Shown: piece by piece, positions 56,326-64,000 of the stretch
Layout of the letters: each line of letters starts with the position of its first letter
Numbering within the stretch: the stretch's first letter is position 1
From: Tribonema minus
Taxonomy: Eukaryota; Sar; Xanthophyceae; Tribonematales; Tribonemataceae
Length of the DNA stretch: 64,000 nt
Direction: 5' to 3'
Assembly: GCA_017506865.1 (NCBI GenBank)
Contig: JAFCMP010000545.1
Coordinates: forward strand, 372,001-436,000
Translations under genes and position numbers: made by a program
The notes under the pieces: model-generated
What the model was told of the DNA's origin: nothing
Databases searched by the model: none
Seen by the model: only the letters and a program-made list of their open reading frames with translations

Positions 56326-59300
56326 TACTTTTTATTAATTCTCGCTCAGGGCGCGAAAAAGCCCAGATGATTGGCATCTAGCTGTAAGGAATCTACATGT
56401 CGTATGACAGTCTGAAAGTGTCGCAACGACAACCACTCAAACGCCGCCGCCGCCAAATGGCATCTCGGGGTCCTCCCCTACGTCCTCCTCCATGTGCCCC
56501 CCCCCCCTAGATTCTGCCATGTGTGTCATGACACGGCCAGAGTACGCCATGTGGAGCGCTGCCGACAGTGCCGAGCGTAAGCGCGCCAGGGCGATGCCCT
56601 TGAGAGCTTTAGGGCGCGCTCCTCCGGGCACTGACATCCTGCTGGCATACTCCGTCGCCACAGCCTCCAGCAGCTTCCGCCCCTGCTCCCCGATGCTGCC
56701 AAATGACCCTATTGCCAATGTGGCAAGTTTGTAGCAATTCTGATCATAATGACCAGAATAGTGGGTAGTCTTGGCGGCCTCTTGGTCGCGGCAGCATCGC
56801 TCGGGGTCTGCTGCAGTCTTCGCCGCCCGCGACGCCACCTGTGCCTCGAAGCAGGTAACGTCCACCATGAGCGGTAGGTGGCGTGTCGGGTCGTCGTAGC
56901 CGGTCACCGGGAAGGCGTCGGCAGGCAGCACGATGTCCATCCTGCGACTCCCCGGCGGCCCGGCGGACCCCAGAAACGGCGTGTAGTCCTCGTCCACCAG
57001 TCCCGTTTTGAGGTATTGCCGCAGGAGGCGCTGCGTGGCCCTCTTGACGCTATTGTGGACAATGGTGTCGTGCGCCTTGACGCGTGGCGCTTGACACAGC
57101 CGTGCATGCAGGGTGCCCGGCGACTTCCCGCACAGCTTGCAGCCTGCCGTCTGCTCCTCTACTCCGATGGCGCGTTTGACGGCCAGCTGCCAGGATAGGC
57201 CATCGAACGAAGCCGTTGTGGAGTACATGGGCTCGTTGAGGAATGCCATGCCGATCGAGTGCATGTGGCGCTGCGACCGGAATCGAGCAAGTGCTTGCGT
57301 GCGTTGCGTGCCCTGCGGCAGCTGTTGCAGGTCCGCCTCCACCTTATCTGCAAGCTCGGTAGCGACGGCATCTGCAAGCGCACTCTGATTGGGGCGCTTC
57401 AGGCTACACTGCAACTGCAGAGCACTGGCGTCAAGTACGCAAGCAGCATCCGCACCAGTGCCACCACCTGCTGTCGGCCGCAGCGGCGGCTGCTGCGTAG
57501 GTGGTTGCTGCTGCAGTGGCGTTAGCGCTGGTGGCAGTATATGTTCCAGCTTGTCACCTGTTGCTGCACGTAGAGATGTGGCAGCTGTGGCGATCGTCCG
57601 CATGAGGGGCAGGCGCGCCACCTCTGCTGCTGCTGCGCCTTGTAGCATTGCTGGTGTGGAACGCGCAGCGCCTGCATTGACGGCTGCCGCTGCTGCGTGC
57701 GCTGGTGCTGCAGCTGTGCCGCCTGCCGTTGCTGCTGCTGCCAGTGGTGTTGCTGCTGCCGCAGGTGTTGGTGCAGCACCTGCCGCATTGGCCGCTGCCA
57801 CCGCCATTGCCGCTGTCGCAGCCGGCACGGTTGCGGCGCCGCCTGCCGACGCTGCTCCTGTTGCAGGTGCTGCAGCAGCCCTTAGGCTAGTAGGGCCTGT
57901 AGCAGCTGTATTGCCTATGCCCGCAGCCGCTGCTGTTGATGCTGCAGTTAGTGATGCCGCCGAGGCCACTTGAGGTGCAACATGTGCTGCCGCTGCTGCA
58001 GCAGCCTCTGATGCTGGAGCAGCTGCTGCTGCCGCCGCTGCTGCTGCCGCCGGAGTAGTTGCGCCGTGCGCCGCCGCTGCTGCTGCTGCCGCTGGTGCCG
58101 CCTGTGCTGCCGCCGCGGCCCCTGATCCAGCGGCAGCTGCGTCGTGTGTTGCCGGAATGGCTGCGCCATAAGCGCGGCCAGCCGCTGATGCAGTTGCCGC
58201 TGCCGGAGCGGTCGCGCCTCCACTGGCAACCGCCGCTGCCGCTGTAACAGTTGCCGCTGCTGATGCTGCTGGTGCTGGTGCTGCTGCCGCTGCTGCCGGT
58301 GCCGCTTGTGTTGCCGCATCCTCAGCAGCGTTGTCTGCAGCCGCTTGAGGAGCCGCCTGCTGCAGCACCCCCGCCCATCCAGAGAGTGCTGGTTGCAGCG
58401 CTTGCAACGTGCCCGCCACATACGCAGCATCAGCGATGTCGCAGGCGCTGGTAATGCCAAGGCCGCCATGCCGTGTTGGGAGTCGCGCTTGCTGTAAGGC
58501 TGGGCCGTGCGCTGCCAGATGGAAGTGGGCCCCACTTTGCTCAAACTGGCGCCAGGTCTGGCCTGGTGGCTGCAGGCCCATTGAGTGCTCAAGCACCCAC
58601 TGCGTGACCCGATCCCACTCCTTGGCGGCTGGCGCTGTCTGCGTAGTGGGAATGGTGCGCAGGCAGTACGTCATGCGAGGCACCACGCAGTAGCGCAGTA
58701 ACCTGAACATAGCCCTCGGAGATGTCAGGCGCGCGCATCGCTCTGCAAATCGAGCCCCTGCCCCGCCTGCACCCGCTTCCCTGCGCAGCCATGCGTCCAC
58801 AAAGCTGCTGTGGCCCACCGGCACCCCCAGCAACACAGCTCCACGGTTCTGATTTTCATCCGTATCCCCCACTAGCTGAACGCCCAGCTGCTGCAGCAGT
58901 TGCCGCTCGTGGTCTGTCACCACATGCCCCCTGCCAGGCAGCGCGCGTGACTTGGTGAGGTTTAGCTCCAGCCCCACCTCCGCAAAGTGTTGTTTGAGCT
59001 GCGCCACCGCCTGTATGTCATCCTGAGTCAGCGTGCAAGCGCCTGTTCGGACGTTGGCATCGTCCATGTAGGCGCCCATCCGCCTCCGCGCGCGCTGCGC
59101 AGCGGCCGCCTCATTGAACCGTTTCAAGCACTGAGCAATGGCGCCGCAGAAGAGCATCGGTGCCGCGGGGTCCCCCTGCTTAAACCCGCGCTGAGACATG
59201 ATGATGCGCGTGGAGCCGTCAACGTGCTGGAACAGCAGGCGTGGCCGAGTGCGAACGTATGTGCCGATGAAGTAGTCGAGGAAGTCCGGCAGCTGTGCTG

Positions 59301-61773
59301 CTACCCATTCCGCTGCCGCCAGGACGAACACCATGTTGAAGGCATTCTTGAGGTCCAGCATGAACTGCCAGTGACCGAGCTCATACGCGAGTTTGCCGGC
59401 CATGGCCGCTTTCTCCGCTCCTGCTGAGACGGCTACCCCATACTGCCCGTCTGGCTCAAGGAGCTCCGCCAGGAAGTCTTTGCGGTCTGCCACGTACACC
59501 GAAGTGCATAGTCGCTGCAGCACCTCGCCGCAAACGATGGGCCGCTGCTTAGCTGTACCATCTTCCTGTTGTTCTGCAAGTGGCGTCAGGCGCCCCGCGC
59601 CATGCAACTGCCAGAAGGCATCCGGCAGCCGCGCAGCCTCCCGCATAACGGTCTGAAGCCACCGTGTGAGGACAGCAGCAAACTCATGCCGTCCCCAGCT
59701 TGTGCGTAGCGCATCCTGCAGGTGGCTGTAGCGCAGCCCCGATGGGCCTGCTCCACTGTAAGGGCTTGCTCGCTGGATGAGCTTGGCAACCGTCTCTGGC
59801 TCAATTCCCTCCCCCTGTAACAGGCTGAGTTCTGCTGGCATGTCGGCTGCTTTCGCCACAAGCTGATCAACCATGCCGGATAGCTCATGGAGTTGTTCCC
59901 CTGGCGCAGCGGGGGGGTGTTTGGACTGCATGGCGGCAAAGCAGTCATCATCAGGTATCGCCACCGTTTTGGGCTGAAGGAAACGCGCTGCCTGCTGTAA
60001 CCCCCCCCGTGTGCCCATGCACTGTAGGACGTAGGCGTTGATCGCTGCCTCCGTTTGCTGGCGCGCGCGCCAGCGCCGGTGCGCACGCGCGTGTGCGAGG
60101 AGCGCTGGCACCAACCGGTCAAGCTCACCGCGTGCCAACATTCTGATTCTGTCGGAGCGAGTGATGCCAGGTGCGCCATCGGTGGAGGTGATGAGTGATG
60201 GCATGAGGTGGTGTAGAATCGTGGATCTTTGCAGTCGCTGCACCCGCCCTGCGGAATCTGGCTCCCGCGCCGCATTGACGAACATCGTCATTGTGTGTGC
60301 CAACAGATGTGTTGCTGCGTTCTCCAGTGCAGCTCCCACATAGCGACGATTGCGTGGTCTAGCAAGGCTTCTAGTTGTCGCGAACTGCAGCTTGCACAGC
60401 TCATCGAGGCTGATGCTGTCAAGCACTGCTGCGACTGCGGGGGTTGAGATGGTCCACGTGAAAAGCCCACCTGCCCCACCTGCTGCGCCTGCAGGGCCTG
60501 GCGCTGCCGCTGCTGTCGCCGCACCTGCCGCTCTGGGGCCCCCTCCGCCGCCGCCGCGGCCGCCACGACCACAGCCTCGTCCGCCGCTGTCGCTGCTGCG
60601 ACCGCTGCCACGGCCACCGCGGCCGTTTTGAGTTCGCGCGCCACTGCCGCTGTTGCTAGCACCGCCGCTGCGGCTGCTGGCATCACTGCTGCGGCCGTTG
60701 CCAGCGCCGCTGTCCTTAGTACCGGCTGCACTGCCGCCGCCGGCACCGCTGCTGCTGCCGCCTCCGGTTCTGCTGCCGCTAGTCGCTCTGCTACTGCTGA
60801 TGTCTGCATCATTGCTGCCGCTGCGAACGCGTCCTCCATTGCCACGTCCGCGCCCTCCACTGCGACCCCGACCCCCTCGTGTAGCACTGCTGCCCCCGCG
60901 TTCCGGCCTCTTTGAGCTGCCGGAGGAGCTGCTGCCACCAGCCTGAGCAGCAGGTGCCTGCTGCGCGTGCGCTGGTCCCTTTGCGTAGGGGTTGCCGATG
61001 GGTGTGCACGCCGGTTGCTGCTGTGGCAGCGACGTGGTAGCTGTTGCCGTCGATGCATCAGGTGCTAGCGGTGCTGCTGATGCTGTTGTTGACAATGTTG
61101 CCGCCACTGCAGCGGGTGAAGTGATAGGCCTGCATTTGCGGCAGTGCTTGCCCGCGCTGGCATCGCTGCTGTCCACTCTGAATGTCTTGTTGGCATGAAA
61201 CAGGTTTTTGCACAAGGCACACTCGGTGTAGATGGTTTGCAAGTGCGACGTGCTGAGGTCGGAGCGCTCCAGGAACGTTGTTGCTGTCCCACTGTGGTGT
61301 TTGCGCTGGTGCTTCGCCGCGATGTGGGCGTTTAACCTCTGCTGTAACGAGAGCAGCGACATGCCCTTCTTCACCACGAGGTCGCATAAGTTGCACTTGT
61401 ACTCCGGGTCCGCACTGCCTCCACCTCCAGCTTCGTCGTCTAGCATCAGACGTTGCTGTTCCAGACTGTTATGACCTGTTCTAGAGCGCTTGACTGCACT
61501 TTGCCCGCCCGTGTGCTCCCCTTCGCCTGTTTGATCGGAAATTGACCAACCGTCATTCTGTACCCTCTTGCGTTTGTGCGCTGCGCGTCCGTCTCCAGTT
61601 GCTCTGCTGCTGCCGCTCGTGCCATCGTCCTGTTGACAAGCGCCATTGCCGTCTGCAGCACTGGTGCTAATATCCTGCGCTTGTGCGCACGCTAGATCGG
61701 ATTCCTTGCATTTCTGCGCTGATTCAGAGTTGGCAATACGGGCCTCCCGCCGCCGCCATGATATTCTTTTCAT
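56326..61773 (-). mobile_element. Non-LTR retrotransposon (LINE) with restriction-like endonuclease, apparently full-length ORF
   Basis: The ORF 61773-56437 is followed by a 3' UTR ending near 56330 with AATTAATAAAAAGTAC; no poly-A tail is seen. The 3' end abuts a truncated inverted relative, separated by 7 bases. The 5' end is not defined: sequence upstream of the start codon may belong to the 5' UTR. No target-site duplication was identified. The terminal 45 bases contain GGGCTTTTTCGCGCCC, a possible hairpin for reverse transcriptase recognition. Confidence 0.85.
56437..61773 (-). CDS. Retrotransposon polyprotein: zinc fingers, reverse transcriptase, CCHC knuckle, PD-(D/E)XK endonuclease
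   Basis: An intact ORF of 1778 codons without introns. A C2H2 finger (CNLCD...HIAAKH) lies near residues 125-155. A second Cys cluster (ECALCKNLF ... HCRKC) lies near 190-215, and a serine/glycine/arginine-rich stretch near 270-430. The reverse transcriptase has motif A LDLKNAFNMV (near 805), motif B GFKQGDPAAPMLF (near 860) and motif C YMDDANV (near 900). The usual LINE form of motif C is Y/F-A-D-D, so YMDD is atypical. A roughly 320-residue alanine-rich insert (1125-1445) separates RT from the C-terminus. There CKLCGKSPGTLHARLC (C-x2-C-x7-H-x3-C, near 1541) precedes RRMDIVL and PLMVDVTCFE (1610-1640), matching the knuckle and endonuclease of R2/RLE-type LINEs. The activity would be target-primed reverse transcription. 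Element still possibly functional. Confidence 0.9.
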   Translation of the reverse strand: MKRISWRRREARIANSESAQKCKESDLACAQAQDISTSAADGNGACQQDDGTSGSSRATGDGRAAHKRKRVQNDGWSISDQTGEGEHTGGQSAVKRSRTGHNSLEQQRLMLDDEAGGGGSADPEYKCNLCDLVVKKGMSLLSLQQRLNAHIAAKHQRKHHSGTATTFLERSDLSTSHLQTIYTECALCKNLFHANKTFRVDSSDASAGKHCRKCRPITSPAAVAATLSTTASAAPLAPDASTATATTSLPQQQPACTPIGNPYAKGPAHAQQAPAAQAGGSSSSGSSKRPERGGSSATRGGRGRSGGRGRGNGGRVRSGSNDADISSSRATSGSRTGGGSSSGAGGGSAAGTKDSGAGNGRSSDASSRSGGASNSGSGARTQNGRGGRGSGRSSDSGGRGCGRGGRGGGGGGPRAAGAATAAAAPGPAGAAGGAGGLFTWTISTPAVAAVLDSISLDELCKLQFATTRSLARPRNRRYVGAALENAATHLLAHTMTMFVNAAREPDSAGRVQRLQRSTILHHLMPSLITSTDGAPGITRSDRIRMLARGELDRLVPALLAHARAHRRWRARQQTEAAINAYVLQCMGTRGGLQQAARFLQPKTVAIPDDDCFAAMQSKHPPAAPGEQLHELSGMVDQLVAKAADMPAELSLLQGEGIEPETVAKLIQRASPYSGAGPSGLRYSHLQDALRTSWGRHEFAAVLTRWLQTVMREAARLPDAFWQLHGAGRLTPLAEQQEDGTAKQRPIVCGEVLQRLCTSVYVADRKDFLAELLEPDGQYGVAVSAGAEKAAMAGKLAYELGHWQFMLDLKNAFNMVFVLAAAEWVAAQLPDFLDYFIGTYVRTRPRLLFQHVDGSTRIIMSQRGFKQGDPAAPMLFCGAIAQCLKRFNEAAAAQRARRRMGAYMDDANVRTGACTLTQDDIQAVAQLKQHFAEVGLELNLTKSRALPGRGHVVTDHERQLLQQLGVQLVGDTDENQNRGAVLLGVPVGHSSFVDAWLRREAGAGGAGARFAERCARLTSPRAMFRLLRYCVVPRMTYCLRTIPTTQTAPAAKEWDRVTQWVLEHSMGLQPPGQTWRQFEQSGAHFHLAAHGPALQQARLPTRHGGLGITSACDIADAAYVAGTLQALQPALSGWAGVLQQAAPQAAADNAAEDAATQAAPAAAAAAPAPAASAAATVTAAAAVASGGATAPAAATASAAGRAYGAAIPATHDAAAAGSGAAAAAQAAPAAAAAAAAHGATTPAAAAAAAAAAAPASEAAAAAAAHVAPQVASAASLTAASTAAAAGIGNTAATGPTSLRAAAAPATGAASAGGAATVPAATAAMAVAAANAAGAAPTPAAAATPLAAAATAGGTAAAPAHAAAAAVNAGAARSTPAMLQGAAAAEVARLPLMRTIATAATSLRAATGDKLEHILPPALTPLQQQPPTQQPPLRPTAGGGTGADAACVLDASALQLQCSLKRPNQSALADAVATELADKVEADLQQLPQGTQRTQALARFRSQRHMHSIGMAFLNEPMYSTTASFDGLSWQLAVKRAIGVEEQTAGCKLCGKSPGTLHARLCQAPRVKAHDTIVHNSVKRATQRLLRQYLKTGLVDEDYTPFLGSAGPPGSRRMDIVLPADAFPVTGYDDPTRHLPLMVDVTCFEAQVASRAAKTAADPERCCRDQEAAKTTHYSGHYDQNCYKLATLAIGSFGSIGEQGRKLLEAVATEYASRMSVPGGARPKALKGIALARLRSALSAALHMAYSGRVMTHMAESRGGGHMEEDVGEDPEMPFGGGGV

Positions 61774-62648
61774 GATCTCTGCTACGCCATGGTGCTACAT
61801 GCTACAGCTACATACCTATCCGCATCTCGTGGAGGCCTGGTACCTCTTGTCATATCTTGCCACGGGCGCGCAAGTGTACTACAGTGTAAAGAAGGCCCTG
61901 AAAAACTTCACAGTATTACGCCGTGGAGATGGACCATCAGCAGTGCATCATCATTAAGCTCTTTTGAGCAGCAGAGAGAATGAAACAGCCTTTTCGGTTG
62001 TTCTACAATAGCAGCACGCCTGCATACAAGAAGAAGTCGATACTGTATAGTAAGCATTGCACACAAGCCGTGAAAGCGTAGGCTTACTGGGCGCTACTAG
62101 TAATTGGACAGTGCTGCGTGCTGCTGCCAGTGGTATTAGCCAAATTTTGCCGTTCTCCACCTGGGCCTGTGCTTGCCTATTCTTCTTCTTTTTCGAGTAA
62201 CATGACAGTGCCTGTCATACTGAAGTGAACATGTTCAGTTTCGAACGTTTGATCTCCGCTGTTGTGTGTTCATGGACTTCTGGTATCAGTCTGTTCTCTA
62301 CTTGAAGGTCTCTCCCTGATTTCCCGCGGCGCGTTCTGATGGCAAGAAAAAAACACGGCCTCTGAGAGATTTCGGTTCAAGAAGTCGCCAAGCTTGTTCC
62401 TCGGAACGGGCCGGAAGTTGAAGAAGTCAGTCTCGGGTTGTAAGTCGTCTCTCGGGCCGGCGAGGGAGTTCGCCGGTCTTCGCTTTGTAAGAGGCCGCGA
62501 GGTATGTCGCCGCGTTCGGGTTGTAAAGAGGCCGCGAGGTATGTTGCTGGTCGGCCGGCCACAGAAAGAGAAAGAGGGACATTGGGACATTTCACTCAGA
62601 CATCGCACGCCAACAGAATAGAGCTCTTCTTGAGACACAGCAGCAATC
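61774..62648. other. Region between the LINE ORF and the NAT gene
   Basis: It contains the unknown 5' end of the retrotransposon and the presumed promoter of the acetyltransferase. At 62489-62542 a short direct repeat (AGAGGCCGCGAGGTATGT, twice, 35 bases apart) lies in a locally GC-rich stretch. Nothing else is clear. Confidence 0.4.
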
Positions 62649-64000
62649 ATGGACATCACCGACAAGTACCTAGCGAGCATTGGTATTGCTCGCGACTCAA
62701 TCGGAAAACCCAGCATCGACGACCTGAACAGAATCCACCACGCCCACATTACGACGTACGCTTACAACTCGGTGAGTGCATTGCATTAGGTTCATGAATG
62801 TACATGCGCTGAGACGCTTGTCCGCGTGCCTTCACAGTGTGCAAGTGTTCATTGTGACCTTCAACAATCCTTAATCAAGCTTGTCATGTTCTGCAAGCCC
62901 TGGCTGCCTGTCAGTACTGTATGCGGAAAGTGGCGCCTTGTTTTGGAGTGCTTGAGGTGCAGCCCTCGAGCGACCCCCCAAGCACAGGAACCCAGCTGTG
63001 CAGTTGTTATGGAACGAGACGCAGAGCTCAATACAGTTGTGCAGATGCGAATGGTTTATGAGTCCCTGAGTTCGCATCAGTCATGCTTTGTACATGCTTC
63101 AGATCAATGGCATTAGTACTACGGCCCGTCTCAGCGCCCGGGGCCCCACACCATACTGTGCGCCAAGGTGTTGTCGATATAATGCATCTCGGTTCCTGTA
63201 CGACACTTGTTGTGACGACAACACCTGGGCGCAAATGCCATCCCTTGTCGTAATCATGACTTTAACCCTGAACTCATCATCACCCTCGCACCCTTACCCA
63301 CAGATACGCGTGCTGCGGGGCTCCGATGTCCACGAGCTGCCTGCCGACGCATTCGATGACCTCGTGGCATGCAAGATCGGGGGCATCTGCGCTGAGCACT
63401 GCTCGCTACTGATGGCAGTGCTCAGAGACCTGGGCTACGACGTCAGCGTCGGCGCGGGGGAGGTGTGGGTCGGGTACTGGTCGCCTCCGCTGCCGCACAG
63501 GAGCATTGTGGTGACGCTCAATGGGGAGCGCTACATCAGCGATGTGAGTGTCACTTGATGTTCAACATGACACTTCTTCAAGTTGTGACTAGGCACAGAG
63601 AGACCATGCTGCAGTGTGTCTGGCGCGTTCCTTCAGGTGTTTTGCGTGCTTTTACGAGACAGTACAGGAGAGCATCGTAGTGATGCTCAACGGGGAGCGC
63701 TGCATCATCAACAATAGTGACACCGATATATAACAGCGTACTTGTGATTATGCAGGGGTCCAGACAGGCCATGTGTACATCTGGTGCGTTCCTTCAGTCA
63801 CGTCCAGTGCAGTTCCCCGGCAGTATACAGGAGCATCGGGGTAACACTCACTTGGCAACAGGGGGCGGTATATCAGCATGACAAGTGCCACTGATGTACA
63901 CAGTGCTACAAACTAGTGCTTATTATGTCAGTGAAGAAGTTGCATGTTCTAGTGTGCTAAGTAGTTCAGTGACACTTTTGTGTGCAGAACCTCAGCAGCA
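62649..64000 (+). CDS. Arylamine N-acetyltransferase (NAT), partial at right edge
   Basis: Exon 1, 62649-62771, starts MDITDKYLASIGIARDSIGK and holds LNRIHHAHITTYAYNS. Exon 2, 63304-63543, joins in phase 0 and carries KIGGICAEHCSLLMAVLRDL. The catalytic Cys-His-Asp triad expected for NATs is visible: Cys in GGIC (residue 70), His in PLPHRS (residue 106) and Asp in RYISD (residue 121), near the positions usual for the family. The enzyme transfers acetyl from acetyl-CoA to arylamines and hydrazines in the cytosol. The usual R-GGYC-E is here K-IGGIC-E, and PFEN is replaced by YAYN. Later exons lie beyond the window; a possible acceptor occurs near 63987. The direction and start codon are secure. 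Confidence 0.85.
63660..63900 (+). repeat. Two decayed copies of the end of NAT exon 2
   Basis: GAGCATCGTAGTGATGCTCA plus ACGGGGAGCGCTGCATCA (63673-63710) copies the stretch that encodes the catalytic His side of exon 2 through to its donor. A second, poorer copy (GGAGCATCGGGGTAACACTC) lies at 63830-63890. Neither keeps the reading frame. Confidence 0.7.

Noticed and set aside
57389..58592. Several plus- and minus-strand ORFs rich in A, L, C or Q
   Set aside because: All are other-frame readings of the alanine-repeat insert of the retrotransposon.
60288..61058. Long minus-strand ORF of 256 codons overlapping the LINE
   Set aside because: It is an alternative frame of the GC-rich serine/glycine tract of the retrotransposon ORF and is alanine/valine-rich low complexity.
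1..64000. CRISPR arrays, bacterial operons, tRNA or rRNA genes
   Set aside because: No regular repeat-spacer array, no ribosome binding sites with tightly packed ORFs, and no cloverleaf or rRNA signature was noticed; the gene structure is clearly eukaryotic.

Overview
This is nuclear DNA from an intron-rich eukaryote. Genes are split into short exons with canonical GT..AG (occasionally GC..AG) junctions, introns are long and repeat-filled, and alanine/CAG-rich tracts, poly-C runs and interstitial TTAGGG-type telomere words are common. The families present (animal-type haem peroxidase, DOMON/cytochrome b561, a SOS1/NHE-like antiporter, a PCMTD-like methyltransferase, arylamine N-acetyltransferase, an RLE-type LINE) would suit a unicellular green alga or a similar protist. 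No ribosomal or organelle marker fixes the species. Exons were joined by eye from acceptor and donor signals, phase and protein motifs, so boundaries given to the base are predictions.

Layout. (1) 1-24 kb, minus strand: a giant redox locus. From 24005 downward it encodes a secreted animal-type haem peroxidase, a possible transmembrane exon, a DOMON domain, a four-histidine cytochrome b561 core, a cytochrome b5 and the start of a flavin reductase that runs off the left edge. No start exon was found between the peroxidase and the DOMON, so this may be one fused gene or two adjacent genes. Its introns hold two inverted duplications and a foldback element. (2) 26.4-33.3 kb, minus: an eight-exon protein-isoaspartate methyltransferase-like (PCMTD-like) gene with an F-box/BC-box-like tail. 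A 319-bp MITE lies in its last intron. (3) 33.7-49.4 kb, plus: a CPA1-type Na+/H+ antiporter, divergent from the methyltransferase, with most exons resolved in continuous phase. Nearly every intron carries partial copies of the neighbouring exon. (4) 49.4-54.8 kb: minisatellites, then a small two-exon membrane protein gene (minus). (5) 56.1-61.8 kb: an intact non-LTR retrotransposon ORF of 1778 codons (minus), tail to tail with a 5'-truncated relative. (6) 62.6 kb to the right edge, plus: an arylamine N-acetyltransferase gene with all three catalytic residues visible.

Two themes stand out. One is the electron-transfer architecture flavin reductase - b5 - b561 - DOMON - peroxidase. It would carry electrons from cytosolic NAD(P)H across a membrane towards an extracellular haem enzyme, a layout comparable in logic to dual oxidases but built from unrelated parts. 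The other is the repeated duplication of exon edges into introns, seen in three unrelated genes, which points to a general process in this genome.
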